Source: Streptomyces sp. NRRL WC-3549 (GTDB taxonomy: Bacteria > Actinomycetota > Actinomycetes > Streptomycetales > Streptomycetaceae). From it: 8,210 nucleotides of DNA. A model generated the notes under the pieces. It saw only the letters and a program-made list of their open reading frames with translations, ran no database searches and had not been told where the DNA came from. The translations under genes and the position numbers were made by a program. This document shows, piece after piece, positions 1 to 6,094 of the stretch. Each line of letters starts with the position of its first letter. Position 1 is the stretch's first letter. The stretch covers positions 134,842 through 143,051 of the forward strand of contig NZ_KL585381.1 in NCBI RefSeq assembly GCF_000721935.1. The letters are read 5' to 3'.

Positions 1-603
1 CTGCCCGCCTGCGGCGACGGCTCGTCGGACTCGTCCGACTCAGCGGTCGCCGACGTCTCCGCCCCGGCGAAGACCCAGGCCGCGACGGTGCTCGACCAAC
101 CGTTCACCAAGCCCGACCTCGTCCTCACCGACACGCACGGCAAGTCCTTCGACCTGCGGGAGAAGACCAAGGGCAAGCCGACGCTCATCTACTTCGGCTA
201 CACCAACTGCCCCGACGTGTGCCCGCTGACCATGAGCAACATCGCCCTCGCCAAGCGGGCCCTGCCCAAGGCCGACCAGGACAAGCTGCAGGTCGTCTTC
301 GTCACGACCGACCCCGAGCGGGACACCCCGGCGTCCCTGGGCAGCTGGCTCAACGCCCAGGACCCCGACTTCACCGGCCTCACCGGCGACTTCCCGGCCA
401 TCCAGGCGGGAGCACGGCAGATCGGCATCGGGATCGACGCACCGAAGAAGGAGAAGGACGGCACCGTCGTCTCCATGCACGGCTCCCAGGTCATCGCGTT
501 CTCGCCGAAGACCGACGCGGGATACGTGCTCTACAGCGAGGACACCACGGCCGATGACTACACCAAGGACCTCCCCAAGCTCATCAAGGGGGAGAACCCG
601 TGA
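1..603 (+). CDS. sco: Sco1/SenC-family copper chaperone lipoprotein, 5' end outside window
   Basis: This is an extracytoplasmic thioredoxin-fold copper chaperone. The reading frame is open from base 1, so the start codon and most of the signal peptide lie upstream. The first visible residues, LPACG, look like a lipobox whose Cys (nt 10–12) would be lipidated, followed by a Ser/Asp-rich tether. The Cu site is visible as CPDVC (a CxxxC motif, Cys codons at 208 and 220) with the distal His in SMHGS (codon at 478). The family-typical TTDPERDTP segment lies between them. Sco proteins load Cu onto the CuA site of cytochrome c oxidase; the S. lividans homologue is also reported to act in copper-dependent development through GlxA. 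The stop codon overlaps the next start by 4 nt (GTGA), so translation is probably coupled to ecuC. The family assignment is secure; the exact client is inferred. Confidence 0.95.
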   Translation: MPACGDGSSDSSDSAVADVSAPAKTQAATVLDQPFTKPDLVLTDTHGKSFDLREKTKGKPTLIYFGYTNCPDVCPLTMSNIALAKRALPKADQDKLQVVFVTTDPERDTPASLGSWLNAQDPDFTGLTGDFPAIQAGARQIGIGIDAPKKEKDGTVVSMHGSQVIAFSPKTDAGYVLYSEDTTADDYTKDLPKLIKGENP

Positions 604-1043
604 ACCACCGCACTCCCCTCCTGGGCGCCCTGGCCCTCACCACCGGGCTGGCGCTGACGGGGTGCTCCTCGGACGAGGCGCCCGCACTGGAGGTCACCGG
701 CGCGTTCATGCCGCAGCCCGTGAGCGACATGGCGGCCGGCTTCCTCGTCGTGAAGAACAGCGGAGGCTCCGACCGGCTCACCTCGGTGACCAGTTCGCTC
801 TCCGACCACGTCACCATCCACGAGACGAAGAACCAGGCCATGCGGATGGTCTCCTCCTTCGAGGTGCCTGCGGGCGGTGAGCTCGACCTCGAACGAGGGG
901 GTGGCCACATCATGTTCGCCGACCTCAAGAAGCGCCCCCGGCAAGGGGACACGGTCTCGGTGAAGCTCCACTTCGAGAAGGCCGGCGCGATCTCGGTCGA
1001 CGTGCCCGTCAAGGAGACCACCTACAACCCGAAGAAGCAGTGA
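600..1043 (+). CDS. ecuC: PCuAC-family extracytoplasmic copper chaperone lipoprotein (ECuC)
   Basis: This 147-residue protein starts with GTG inside the sco stop codon (GTGA overlap). Residues 1–22 form a lipoprotein signal with lipobox LTGC, Cys22 being the predicted lipidation site. The mature part is a single PCuAC (formerly DUF461) cupredoxin-like domain. The Cu(I) motif H-X10-M-X21-H-X-M fits exactly: His70, Met81, His103 and Met105. PCuAC proteins bind Cu(I) and in other bacteria hand it to Sco or to the CuA subunit of cytochrome oxidase. In S. lividans the neighbouring pair is known as ECuC and Sco. Position in the operon, between sco and copCD, supports a relay role outside the membrane. 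The symbol is assigned by motif and synteny, not by alignment. The tail is short and basic (NPKKQ). Confidence 0.93.
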   Translation: MNHRTPLLGALALTTGLALTGCSSDEAPALEVTGAFMPQPVSDMAAGFLVVKNSGGSDRLTSVTSSLSDHVTIHETKNQAMRMVSSFEVPAGGELDLERGGGHIMFADLKKRPRQGDTVSVKLHFEKAGAISVDVPVKETTYNPKKQ

Positions 1044-1057
1044 GGTACTGACACCCC

Positions 1058-3136
1058 ATGACGGCCACCGCCCCGCACTTCGGACACTCCCCGACACGAC
1101 GGCCGCTCACCGCGGCCGCGCTCCTCACCACGCTGATCAGCCTGCTGTTCGGCCTGGTGCTGGCCGGCGCGAGCCCGGCGTCCGCGCACGCCGCGCTCAC
1201 GGGGAGCGACCCGCAGGACGGGTCGGTGGTCGCCACCGCCCCGAAGGAGGTCACCCTCACCTTCTCCGAGGAGATCGCCGTCGGCGACGACTCGATCAGG
1301 ATCCTCGACCCCAGCGGCGAACGGGCCGACACCGGCGGGCCCCGCGACCTGACGGACGGCGGCCCCGTGCGGTACGGCGTCACCCTCCACAGCGGTCTGC
1401 CGGACGGTACCTACACCGTCGCCTGGCAGGCGGTCTCCGCGGACAGCCACCCGGTCGCCGGGGCCTTCACCTTCTCCGTCGGCGCGCCCTCGGAGACCAC
1501 GGTCACGCTCCCCTCCGCCAGTGCGGGCGGTGGTCTCGTCGGCACCCTCTACGACATCGCGCGCTACACCGCGTACGCCGGGTTCATCCTGCTCGCCGGC
1601 GGATCCGCCTTCGTCCTCGCCTGCTGGCAGCGCGGGGCGGGAGCACGGCCGCTGCAGCGCCTCGTCGTACGCGGCTGGGTCACGCTCACCACCGCCACCC
1701 TGGTCATGCTGCTCCTGCGCAACCCCTACACCGGCTCCGGGAAGCTCGCGGACGCCTTCGACCTGGACGGCTTGCAGGCCGCCCTCGACACCAAGCCGGG
1801 GGCGGCCCTGGTGTCCCGGCTGCTGCTCCTCGGCGCCTCCGCGCTCTTCGTCGCGGTCCTCTTCGGGGCGTACGCCAAACGCGAGGACGAGAGGGAGAAG
1901 CAGGACCTCACGTTCGGACTGGCCATCGGCGGCGCCGTGATCGCCATCGGCATCGCGGGCACCTGGGCCCTGGCCGAGCACGCCTCGACCGGCATCCAGC
2001 CGGGCATCGCGATGCCGGTGGACATCGCTCATCTGCTCGCCGTCGCCGCCTGGCTGGGCGGCCTGGCAGCCCTGCTGGTCGCCCTGTACCGAACGCCCCA
2101 CATCACGGCCGACGCGGTGCGGCGCTTCTCACGGGTCGCGTTCGGCAGTGTGGTCGTCCTGGCCGGGACCGGCCTCTACCAGTCGTGGCGCCAGGTGGGG
2201 ACGTGGTCCGCGCTGACCGGCACCCGGTACGGACAGCTGCTGCTCCTGAAGGTGGGCCTGGTCGCGCTGCTCCTCGGGGTCGCGTGGTTCTCCCGGCGGT
2301 GGACGGGGCGTCTGACGGAGAACGGGGAGCAGACGACGAGCGCCCCGGAGGGCACGGAGAGTACGGGCGGCTCGGACCACGCGGGCGAGACGGACGGACC
2401 TGGCGGTACGGACGGCTCCGGTGACACGGGCAGGACGGACGGCTCCGGCGGTACGGACGGCTCCGGTGACGCGAGCGGTTCGCGGACCCTTGAGATCACC
2501 ACGGCCCCCGACGCCGCCGAGACCACCGGCACCACCAGGACCACCGACGCCGCCGGGCCGGATCCGCAGCGTGCCGCCCAACTCGCCCGGCAGCGAGCCG
2601 CCCTGACGGCCACCCGGGAGAAGCGGGACCGCGACGCCGATCCCGAGCGCTCCGGTCTGCGCCGCTCCGTCCTGCTGGAGACCGGCATCGCCGTCGTGCT
2701 GCTCGCGGTCACGACGATCCTGACGGCCACCGAGCCGGGGCGGACCGAGGAGGAAGCGGCCCGCAGCACCGCAGCGGTCACCGCGCCGGCGGCGGGCGGG
2801 GAGGTCGGTCTGAGCCTGCCGTTCGACACGGGCGGCGTAGACGGCAAGGGAACCGTCCGGCTCGCCATCACCCCTGGCGGGACCGGTGCCAATGACGTGC
2901 ACCTCTGGATCGACGGACCGGACGGCCCCATGGACGTACCCGAGGTGAAGCTGGCCTTCACCCTTGAGTCCGAGGACATCGGCCCGCTGCCCGTCGTCCC
3001 CGACCACCTGGCCGCGGGGCACTGGACGGCGAGCGGCGTACAGATCCCGATGGCGGGCGAATGGAAGCTCGCGGTGACCGTGCGTACGTCGGACATCGAC
3101 CAGACGACCATCGACAAGAACGTGAAGATCGGCTGA
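1058..3136 (+). CDS. CopC–CopD–YtkA fusion membrane protein, copper binding/transport
   Basis: This 692-residue protein resembles B. subtilis YcnJ. The signal peptide (residues 1–43) ends ASA|HAALTGSDP, so cleavage would expose His44 as the N-terminal Cu(II) ligand of the CopC domain (44–142). Asp129 and His131 (DSH) are the other likely ligands. The mature CopC domain has no Met, consistent with the class that binds only Cu(II). The CopD part has about seven membrane segments (near 166–189, 205–221, 250–272, 284–306, 321–344, 356–375, 390–411). A 125-residue low-complexity linker follows, then an eighth segment (537–556) and a C-terminal YtkA-like domain (about 580–692). Basic loops and linker fit a cytoplasmic side, leaving CopC and YtkA outside. 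It starts 14 nt after ecuC; GAGG lies 12 nt upstream of the ATG. Copper uptake is the usual proposal for CopCD fusions; direction and substrate are inferred here. Confidence 0.93.
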   Translation: MTATAPHFGHSPTRRPLTAAALLTTLISLLFGLVLAGASPASAHAALTGSDPQDGSVVATAPKEVTLTFSEEIAVGDDSIRILDPSGERADTGGPRDLTDGGPVRYGVTLHSGLPDGTYTVAWQAVSADSHPVAGAFTFSVGAPSETTVTLPSASAGGGLVGTLYDIARYTAYAGFILLAGGSAFVLACWQRGAGARPLQRLVVRGWVTLTTATLVMLLLRNPYTGSGKLADAFDLDGLQAALDTKPGAALVSRLLLLGASALFVAVLFGAYAKREDEREKQDLTFGLAIGGAVIAIGIAGTWALAEHASTGIQPGIAMPVDIAHLLAVAAWLGGLAALLVALYRTPHITADAVRRFSRVAFGSVVVLAGTGLYQSWRQVGTWSALTGTRYGQLLLLKVGLVALLLGVAWFSRRWTGRLTENGEQTTSAPEGTESTGGSDHAGETDGPGGTDGSGDTGRTDGSGGTDGSGDASGSRTLEITTAPDAAETTGTTRTTDAAGPDPQRAAQLARQRAALTATREKRDRDADPERSGLRRSVLLETGIAVVLLAVTTILTATEPGRTEEEAARSTAAVTAPAAGGEVGLSLPFDTGGVDGKGTVRLAITPGGTGANDVHLWIDGPDGPMDVPEVKLAFTLESEDIGPLPVVPDHLAAGHWTASGVQIPMAGEWKLAVTVRTSDIDQTTIDKNVKIG
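2398..2478 (+). repeat. Tandem Thr-Asp-Gly-Ser-Gly repeat in the copCD linker
   Basis: A 24-bp stretch at 2402–2425 recurs identically at 2447–2470, a period of 45 bp or 15 codons. A third, partial copy of the core ACGGACGGCTCCGG lies between them. The repeat encodes Gly/Asp/Ser/Thr-rich residues of roughly 447–475 in the predicted cytoplasmic linker between membrane segments 7 and 8. It looks like an in-frame slippage-prone expansion and is likely variable in length between strains. Confidence 0.8.
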
Positions 3137-3141
3137 CCAAG

Positions 3142-4449
3142 GTGAGCACGAAGAACAAGGCGAACGCCCCTCGAAGCACCGCCCAGCAGGACGCCGTGAC
3201 CCCGGATTCCGGCGGGGGCCTCTCCCGGCGGAGACTGATCGGTGGCGCCGGGGCGGCGGGGGCGGCCGGGCTGGTGCTCGGCGCGGCGGGCGGCGCAGGG
3301 GGTTATGCCGCCACGCGGGACGCCGAACCGACCGCGCTGACCACGATCGGCTCGACCGAGGTGATGTTTCACGGGAAACATCAACCGGGGATCCTCACCC
3401 CGCTTCAGGCCCGTGGGCATCTGATCGCCTTCGATCTGGCTCCCGGGGCGGGGCGGAAGGAGGCGGCGGCCCTGATGCGCCGTTGGTCCGCGGTGGCCGA
3501 ACGGCTGATGGCGGGCCGTCCCACCGGCGACGGCGCCGGGCAGGACACCGGTGTGGCGCTCGACGCCGGGCCGTCCTCGCTGACCGTCACCTTCGGATTC
3601 GGCCGTACCTTCTTCGACCGGACGGGCCTGGTCGCCCACCGCCCGCCCGGGCTCGATCCGCTGCCGGCCTTCTCCTCCGATCACCTCGACGCCAAGCGGT
3701 CCGACGGCGATGTCTGGGTACAGATCGGCTCCGACGACGCGCTCGTGGCGTTCCACGCCCTGCGCGCGGTGCAGAAGGAGGCCGGGGCGGCGGCCCGGGT
3801 GCGGTGGCAGATGAACGGCTTCAACCGGACCCCGGGCGCGACGGCCAGGCCGATGACCGCTCGGAACCTGATGGGCCAGGTCGACGGGACCGGCAACCCG
3901 GAGCCGGAGGAGAGCGACTTCGAACAGCGGGTCTTCGTACCGGCGGGCGACCCCGCGTACGCCTGGCTGGAGGGCGGCTCGTACGCCGTCGTGCGGCGGA
4001 TCAGGATGCTCCTCGACGACTGGGAGGAACTCACCGTCGCCCGGCAGGAGCAGGTCATCGGGCGGCGCAAGGCGGACGGAGCGCCGCTGAGCGGCGGGAC
4101 CGAGACGACGGAGATGGACCTGGACAAGGCGGGGCCGGACGGCAAGCTGCTGATCCCCGACAACGCCCACGCCCGGATCTCCTCGCCGGAGAAGAACGGG
4201 GGCGCCGCCATGCTGCGGCGGCCCTTCTCCTACCACGACGGCCTCACGGACGACGGCTCCCCGGACGCCGGGCTGCTGTTCATCTGCTGGCAGGCGGACC
4301 CCTTCAGAGGCTTCGTTCCGGTGCAGCGCAAGCTCGACCGGGGGGACGCGCTCTCCCCCTTCCTCCGGCACGAGGCGAGCGGCCTCTTCGCGGTTCCGGG
4401 AGGCATCGCACCCGGGGAGTACGTCGGGCAACGGCTGCTCGAAGCCTGA
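3142..4449 (+). CDS. dtpA: Tat-exported DyP-type haem peroxidase (DtpA-like)
   Basis: This is a dye-decolourising peroxidase of the EfeB/DtpA type, 435 residues from GTG 3142. That start lies 5 nt after the copCD stop and fits a Tat signal well: SRRRLIG with the twin Arg at 29–30, then an Ala/Gly-rich hydrophobic core. An ATG at 3061 in the same frame would overlap copCD by 76 nt and add 27 unneeded residues. Family landmarks are FHGKHQPGI (76–84), GQVDG with the distal Asp248 (the GxxDG motif), AHAR with the probable proximal haem ligand His343, and LRRPFSYHDG with the probable distal Arg360. In S. lividans DtpA is required for maturation of the copper oxidase GlxA, which fits its place after the copper genes. 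No good Shine-Dalgarno is seen, so re-initiation after copCD is likely. A parS-like site lies inside the gene at 3365–3380. Confidence 0.92.
   Translation: MSTKNKANAPRSTAQQDAVTPDSGGGLSRRRLIGGAGAAGAAGLVLGAAGGAGGYAATRDAEPTALTTIGSTEVMFHGKHQPGILTPLQARGHLIAFDLAPGAGRKEAAALMRRWSAVAERLMAGRPTGDGAGQDTGVALDAGPSSLTVTFGFGRTFFDRTGLVAHRPPGLDPLPAFSSDHLDAKRSDGDVWVQIGSDDALVAFHALRAVQKEAGAAARVRWQMNGFNRTPGATARPMTARNLMGQVDGTGNPEPEESDFEQRVFVPAGDPAYAWLEGGSYAVVRRIRMLLDDWEELTVARQEQVIGRRKADGAPLSGGTETTEMDLDKAGPDGKLLIPDNAHARISSPEKNGGAAMLRRPFSYHDGLTDDGSPDAGLLFICWQADPFRGFVPVQRKLDRGDALSPFLRHEASGLFAVPGGIAPGEYVGQRLLEA
3365..3380. other. parS-like ParB-binding site inside dtpA
   Basis: The sequence TGTTTCACGGGAAACA matches the bacterial parS consensus TGTTTCACGTGAAACA at 15 of 16 positions. 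The palindrome extends to 22 bp (3362–3383) with a single mismatched pair. In frame it encodes Phe-His-Gly-Lys-His using TTT, AAA and CAT, AT-ended codons that are rare in this gene. The only off-consensus base (3374, G for T) is the middle base of the GGG codon for Gly78, which belongs to the conserved F-x-G-x-H-Q-x-G-I motif of DyP peroxidases. ParB binding is inferred from sequence. Confidence 0.8.
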
Positions 4450-4476
4450 GCGGGACGGACTCCGCAACGGTCCTGC
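4450..4476 (+). terminator. Weak hairpin after dtpA, possible terminator
   Basis: Starting at the last base of the dtpA stop codon region, 4450–4456 can pair with 4470–4476: seven pairs including one G·U, around a 13-nt loop. It is followed by a C-rich rather than T-rich stretch. It is the only hairpin seen between the copper operon and the pheA promoter. U-less hairpins are common at Streptomyces operon ends, but this one is weak. Confidence 0.3.
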
Positions 4477-4494
4477 CCTCCCCCGTGAGCCCAC

Positions 4495-4500
4495 TAGGGT
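4495..4500 (+). promoter_or_regulatory. Leaderless-type promoter (-10 box) of pheA
   Basis: TAGGGT fits the TANNNT -10 consensus of the principal sigma factor. It ends six bases before the ATG of pheA at 4507, so transcription would begin at or next to the first base of the start codon. A poor -35 candidate, CTGCCC at 4473–4478, has 16-bp spacing. An alternative reading is that GGTGA at 4498–4502 acts as a Shine-Dalgarno element on a longer transcript. Confidence 0.6.
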
Positions 4501-4506
4501 GACCGT

Positions 4507-5442
4507 ATGTCAGCCACGCGTTACGCCTATCTCGGTCCCGAGGGCACCTTCACCGAGGTGGCCCTCCGCACGCTCCCGGAAGCTGCCACCCGCGAGCTCG
4601 TCCCGATGGTCTCCGTCCCGGCCGCCTTGGACGCGGTGCGCAGCGGGGAGGCGGCGGCGGCGCTCGTCCCCATCGAGAACTCCGTCGAGGGCGGAATCAC
4701 CGCGACGCTCGACGAGTTGACCACAGGCGCTCCGCTCATGATCTACCGCGAGGTGCTGCTCTCCATCACCTTCGCGCTGTTGGTGCGGCCCGGTACCGAA
4801 CTGTCCGACATCAAGACCGTCACCGCCCACCCGGCGGCCCAGCCGCAGGTGCGCAACTGGATGGCCGCCCACCTGCCGAACGCGGTGTGGGAGTCCTCCG
4901 CGTCGAACGCGGACGGCGCCCGGCTCGTCCAGGAGGGCCGTTTCGACGCCGCCTTCGCCGGTGAGTTCGCCGCCGCGACGTACGGGCTGGTACCGCTCGT
5001 GACGGAGATCCACGACGCGGCGAACGCGCAGACCCGCTTCGTCCTGGTGGGGCGGCCGGCCAGGCCCTCGGCACCGACCGGAGCGGACAAGACGTCCGTC
5101 GTCATCTGGCTCGGCGAGGACCACCCGGGCGCCCTGCTCGAACTCCTCCAGGAATTCGCGGTGCGCGGGGTCAACCTGATGCTGATCCAGTCGCGGCCCA
5201 CCGGGGAAGGGATCGGGAACTACTGTTTCGCCGTGGACGCCGAAGGACACATCGCGGACCGCCGGGTCGGTGAGGCCCTGATGGGGCTGAAGAGGATCTG
5301 CCCGAATGTGCGATTCCTGGGTTCCTACCCGAGGGCGGGGGTCACCCCCGACGAGGTGAGGCCCCTGCGCACCGGGACCTCGGACCAGGATTTCACGGAG
5401 GCGTCCGACTGGCTGGCCCGCAGTCAGGACGGCCGGGTCTGA
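4507..5442 (+). CDS. pheA: Prephenate dehydratase with C-terminal ACT domain
   Basis: This 311-residue protein converts prephenate to phenylpyruvate in phenylalanine biosynthesis in the cytoplasm. It is monofunctional, with no chorismate mutase domain in front. The catalytic part covers about residues 5–185: YLGPEGTFTE at 8–17, PIENS at 55–59, and the catalytic Thr-Arg-Phe motif at 176–178 (AQTRFVLVG). An ACT regulatory domain (about 196–276) follows with GALL (208–211) and QSRP (228–231). These match the GALV and ESRP motifs that bind Phe for feedback control, with Gln replacing the usual Glu. The C-terminal 35 residues are a polar tail. The ATG at 4507 is chosen because the conserved N-terminal strand begins directly after it and a -10 box sits six bases upstream. 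It stands alone between the copper operon and the DnaA-box region. Confidence 0.96.
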   Translation: MSATRYAYLGPEGTFTEVALRTLPEAATRELVPMVSVPAALDAVRSGEAAAALVPIENSVEGGITATLDELTTGAPLMIYREVLLSITFALLVRPGTELSDIKTVTAHPAAQPQVRNWMAAHLPNAVWESSASNADGARLVQEGRFDAAFAGEFAAATYGLVPLVTEIHDAANAQTRFVLVGRPARPSAPTGADKTSVVIWLGEDHPGALLELLQEFAVRGVNLMLIQSRPTGEGIGNYCFAVDAEGHIADRRVGEALMGLKRICPNVRFLGSYPRAGVTPDEVRPLRTGTSDQDFTEASDWLARSQDGRV

Positions 5443-5443
5443 G

Positions 5444-5461
5444 CGGCCGGGGGCCCGGCCG
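5444..5461 (+). terminator. GC-rich hairpin after pheA, probable terminator
   Basis: CGGCCGG at 5444–5450 pairs with CCGGCCG at 5455–5461 around a GGGC loop. The stem starts one base after the pheA stop codon. There is no T tract, as is common for terminators in high-GC actinobacteria. Confidence 0.55.
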
Positions 5462-5544
5462 TAGGGACCACCGCAACGGCGGGGCGGGGGCCTCAGGCCG
5501 GGCACGAGTGCTGCTGTGGGCCGGAAGCGCCGAGGGAGCACAAG

Positions 5545-5553
5545 TTATCCACA
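5545..5553 (+). promoter_or_regulatory. DnaA box 1, perfect TTATCCACA
   Basis: This is an exact match to the classical high-affinity DnaA box TTATNCACA. It lies in a 14-base segment (5543–5556) that reappears inverted at 5799–5812 around box 4. Confidence 0.8.
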
Positions 5554-5568
5554 GGCCTCGATTCCGCC

Positions 5569-5577
5569 TGGGGACAA
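5569..5577 (-). promoter_or_regulatory. DnaA box 2, TTGTCCCCA, one mismatch
   Basis: On the minus strand this reads TTGTCCCCA, one base away from the Streptomyces-preferred TTGTCCACA. It faces box 1 with 15 bp between them. A weaker overlapping sequence, TTGTCGACT (minus strand, 5577–5585), has two mismatches. Confidence 0.5.
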
Positions 5578-5776
5578 GTCGACAACGCAAAGCCGCATCA
5601 TCGACAAATCGCCCTACTGCCCCAGGGTCGCGCACAGGCGTACACCCTCGCCCATGTCACCCGAATTCCGTTGATCAACTCTTTAGGGCGAGGAATTCCC
5701 ACTCGAATGAGCGTGGAAATCAGGTTTGGGCGACGAACCCAGGGGGATCGCACTCGTTTCGGAACGCGCCCTTCAG

Positions 5777-5785
5777 GTATCCACA
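5777..5785 (+). promoter_or_regulatory. DnaA box 3, GTATCCACA, one mismatch
   Basis: GTATCCACA differs from TTATCCACA only at the first base. It lies 16 bp from box 4 in the opposite orientation, the same convergent arrangement as boxes 1 and 2. Confidence 0.6.
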
Positions 5786-5801
5786 GAACTTCCTCACAGC
5801 C

Positions 5802-5810
5802 TGTGGATAA
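5802..5810 (-). promoter_or_regulatory. DnaA box 4, perfect TTATCCACA
   Basis: The minus strand reads TTATCCACA exactly. The flanks extend the identity with box 1 to 14 bases (AGTTATCCACAGGC), forming an inverted repeat whose arms are about 240 bp apart. Confidence 0.8.
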
Positions 5811-5831
5811 CTAAAGCCGACCGCCACCTCC

Positions 5832-5840
5832 TGTGGACAA
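5832..5840 (-). promoter_or_regulatory. DnaA box 5, perfect TTGTCCACA
   Basis: The minus strand reads TTGTCCACA, the preferred DnaA box of Streptomyces. It has the same orientation as box 4, 30 bp start to start, close to three helical turns, which would favour cooperative binding on one face of the DNA. Confidence 0.8.
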
Positions 5841-6021
5841 CAGCGCACTCCCGGGCCCCCAACTCCCGCCTCTCGCACCGCCGATACAACGGCAGAACGC
5901 CGACGGCGCCCGGCGGCCTCCTGAACAGCGGGAGGACTTGGCCCCTTTTCACGGCATTGCACCTCCTTTATCAGGAGTGGCGCCCGTCACCCCGCCCGTG
6001 CGATTCCCCGCCGGATTACCC

Positions 6022-6039
6022 ATTCCGGCAATTCCGGCA
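6022..6039. repeat. Tandem direct repeat of ATTCCGGCA
   Basis: Two abutting identical 9-bp copies lie about 60 bp upstream of serS, and a related inverted CCGGA occurs at 6011–6015. This could be an operator or part of a minus-strand promoter, but no known factor is recognised. Confidence 0.5.
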
Positions 6040-6088
6040 AAACGCTCAGGCTGTTGATATCGGTTCGAGGCCCGGACGCCCGCACCGG

Positions 6089-6094
6089 TAGCCT
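6089..6094 (+). promoter_or_regulatory. Leaderless-type promoter (-10 box) of serS
   Basis: TAGCCT fits TANNNT and ends exactly six bases before the GTG start of serS, the same geometry as pheA. No Shine-Dalgarno sequence is placed at a usable distance: the GAGGGG run abuts the start codon. The -35 region is not clear. Confidence 0.6.

Noticed and set aside
3061..3141. Upstream ATG start for dtpA
   Set aside because: It would overlap copCD by 76 nt and place extra residues before an already complete Tat signal; GTG 3142 is better.
2176..4494. 772-codon open frame on the minus strand opposite copCD and dtpA
   Set aside because: It is a shadow of GC-rich coding on the plus strand. It spans two well-supported genes, shows no domain and is low-complexity.
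5752..5765. CGTTTCGGAACG as a second parS
   Set aside because: It shares only short arms and lacks the CACGTG-like centre and spacing of parS.
5720..5962. 80-codon minus-strand frame starting GTG at 5962
   Set aside because: The Shine-Dalgarno sequence abuts the start codon with no spacing, and codon use is unlike the neighbouring genes.
6061..6071. GGTTCGAG resembling a tRNA T-loop
   Set aside because: The flanking bases cannot form a T-stem and no acceptor, D or anticodon arms can be drawn.
5508..6091. Plus-strand open frames of 74–121 codons between pheA and serS
   Set aside because: They lack GC3 bias, have no ribosome binding site, run through the DnaA boxes and resemble no protein family.
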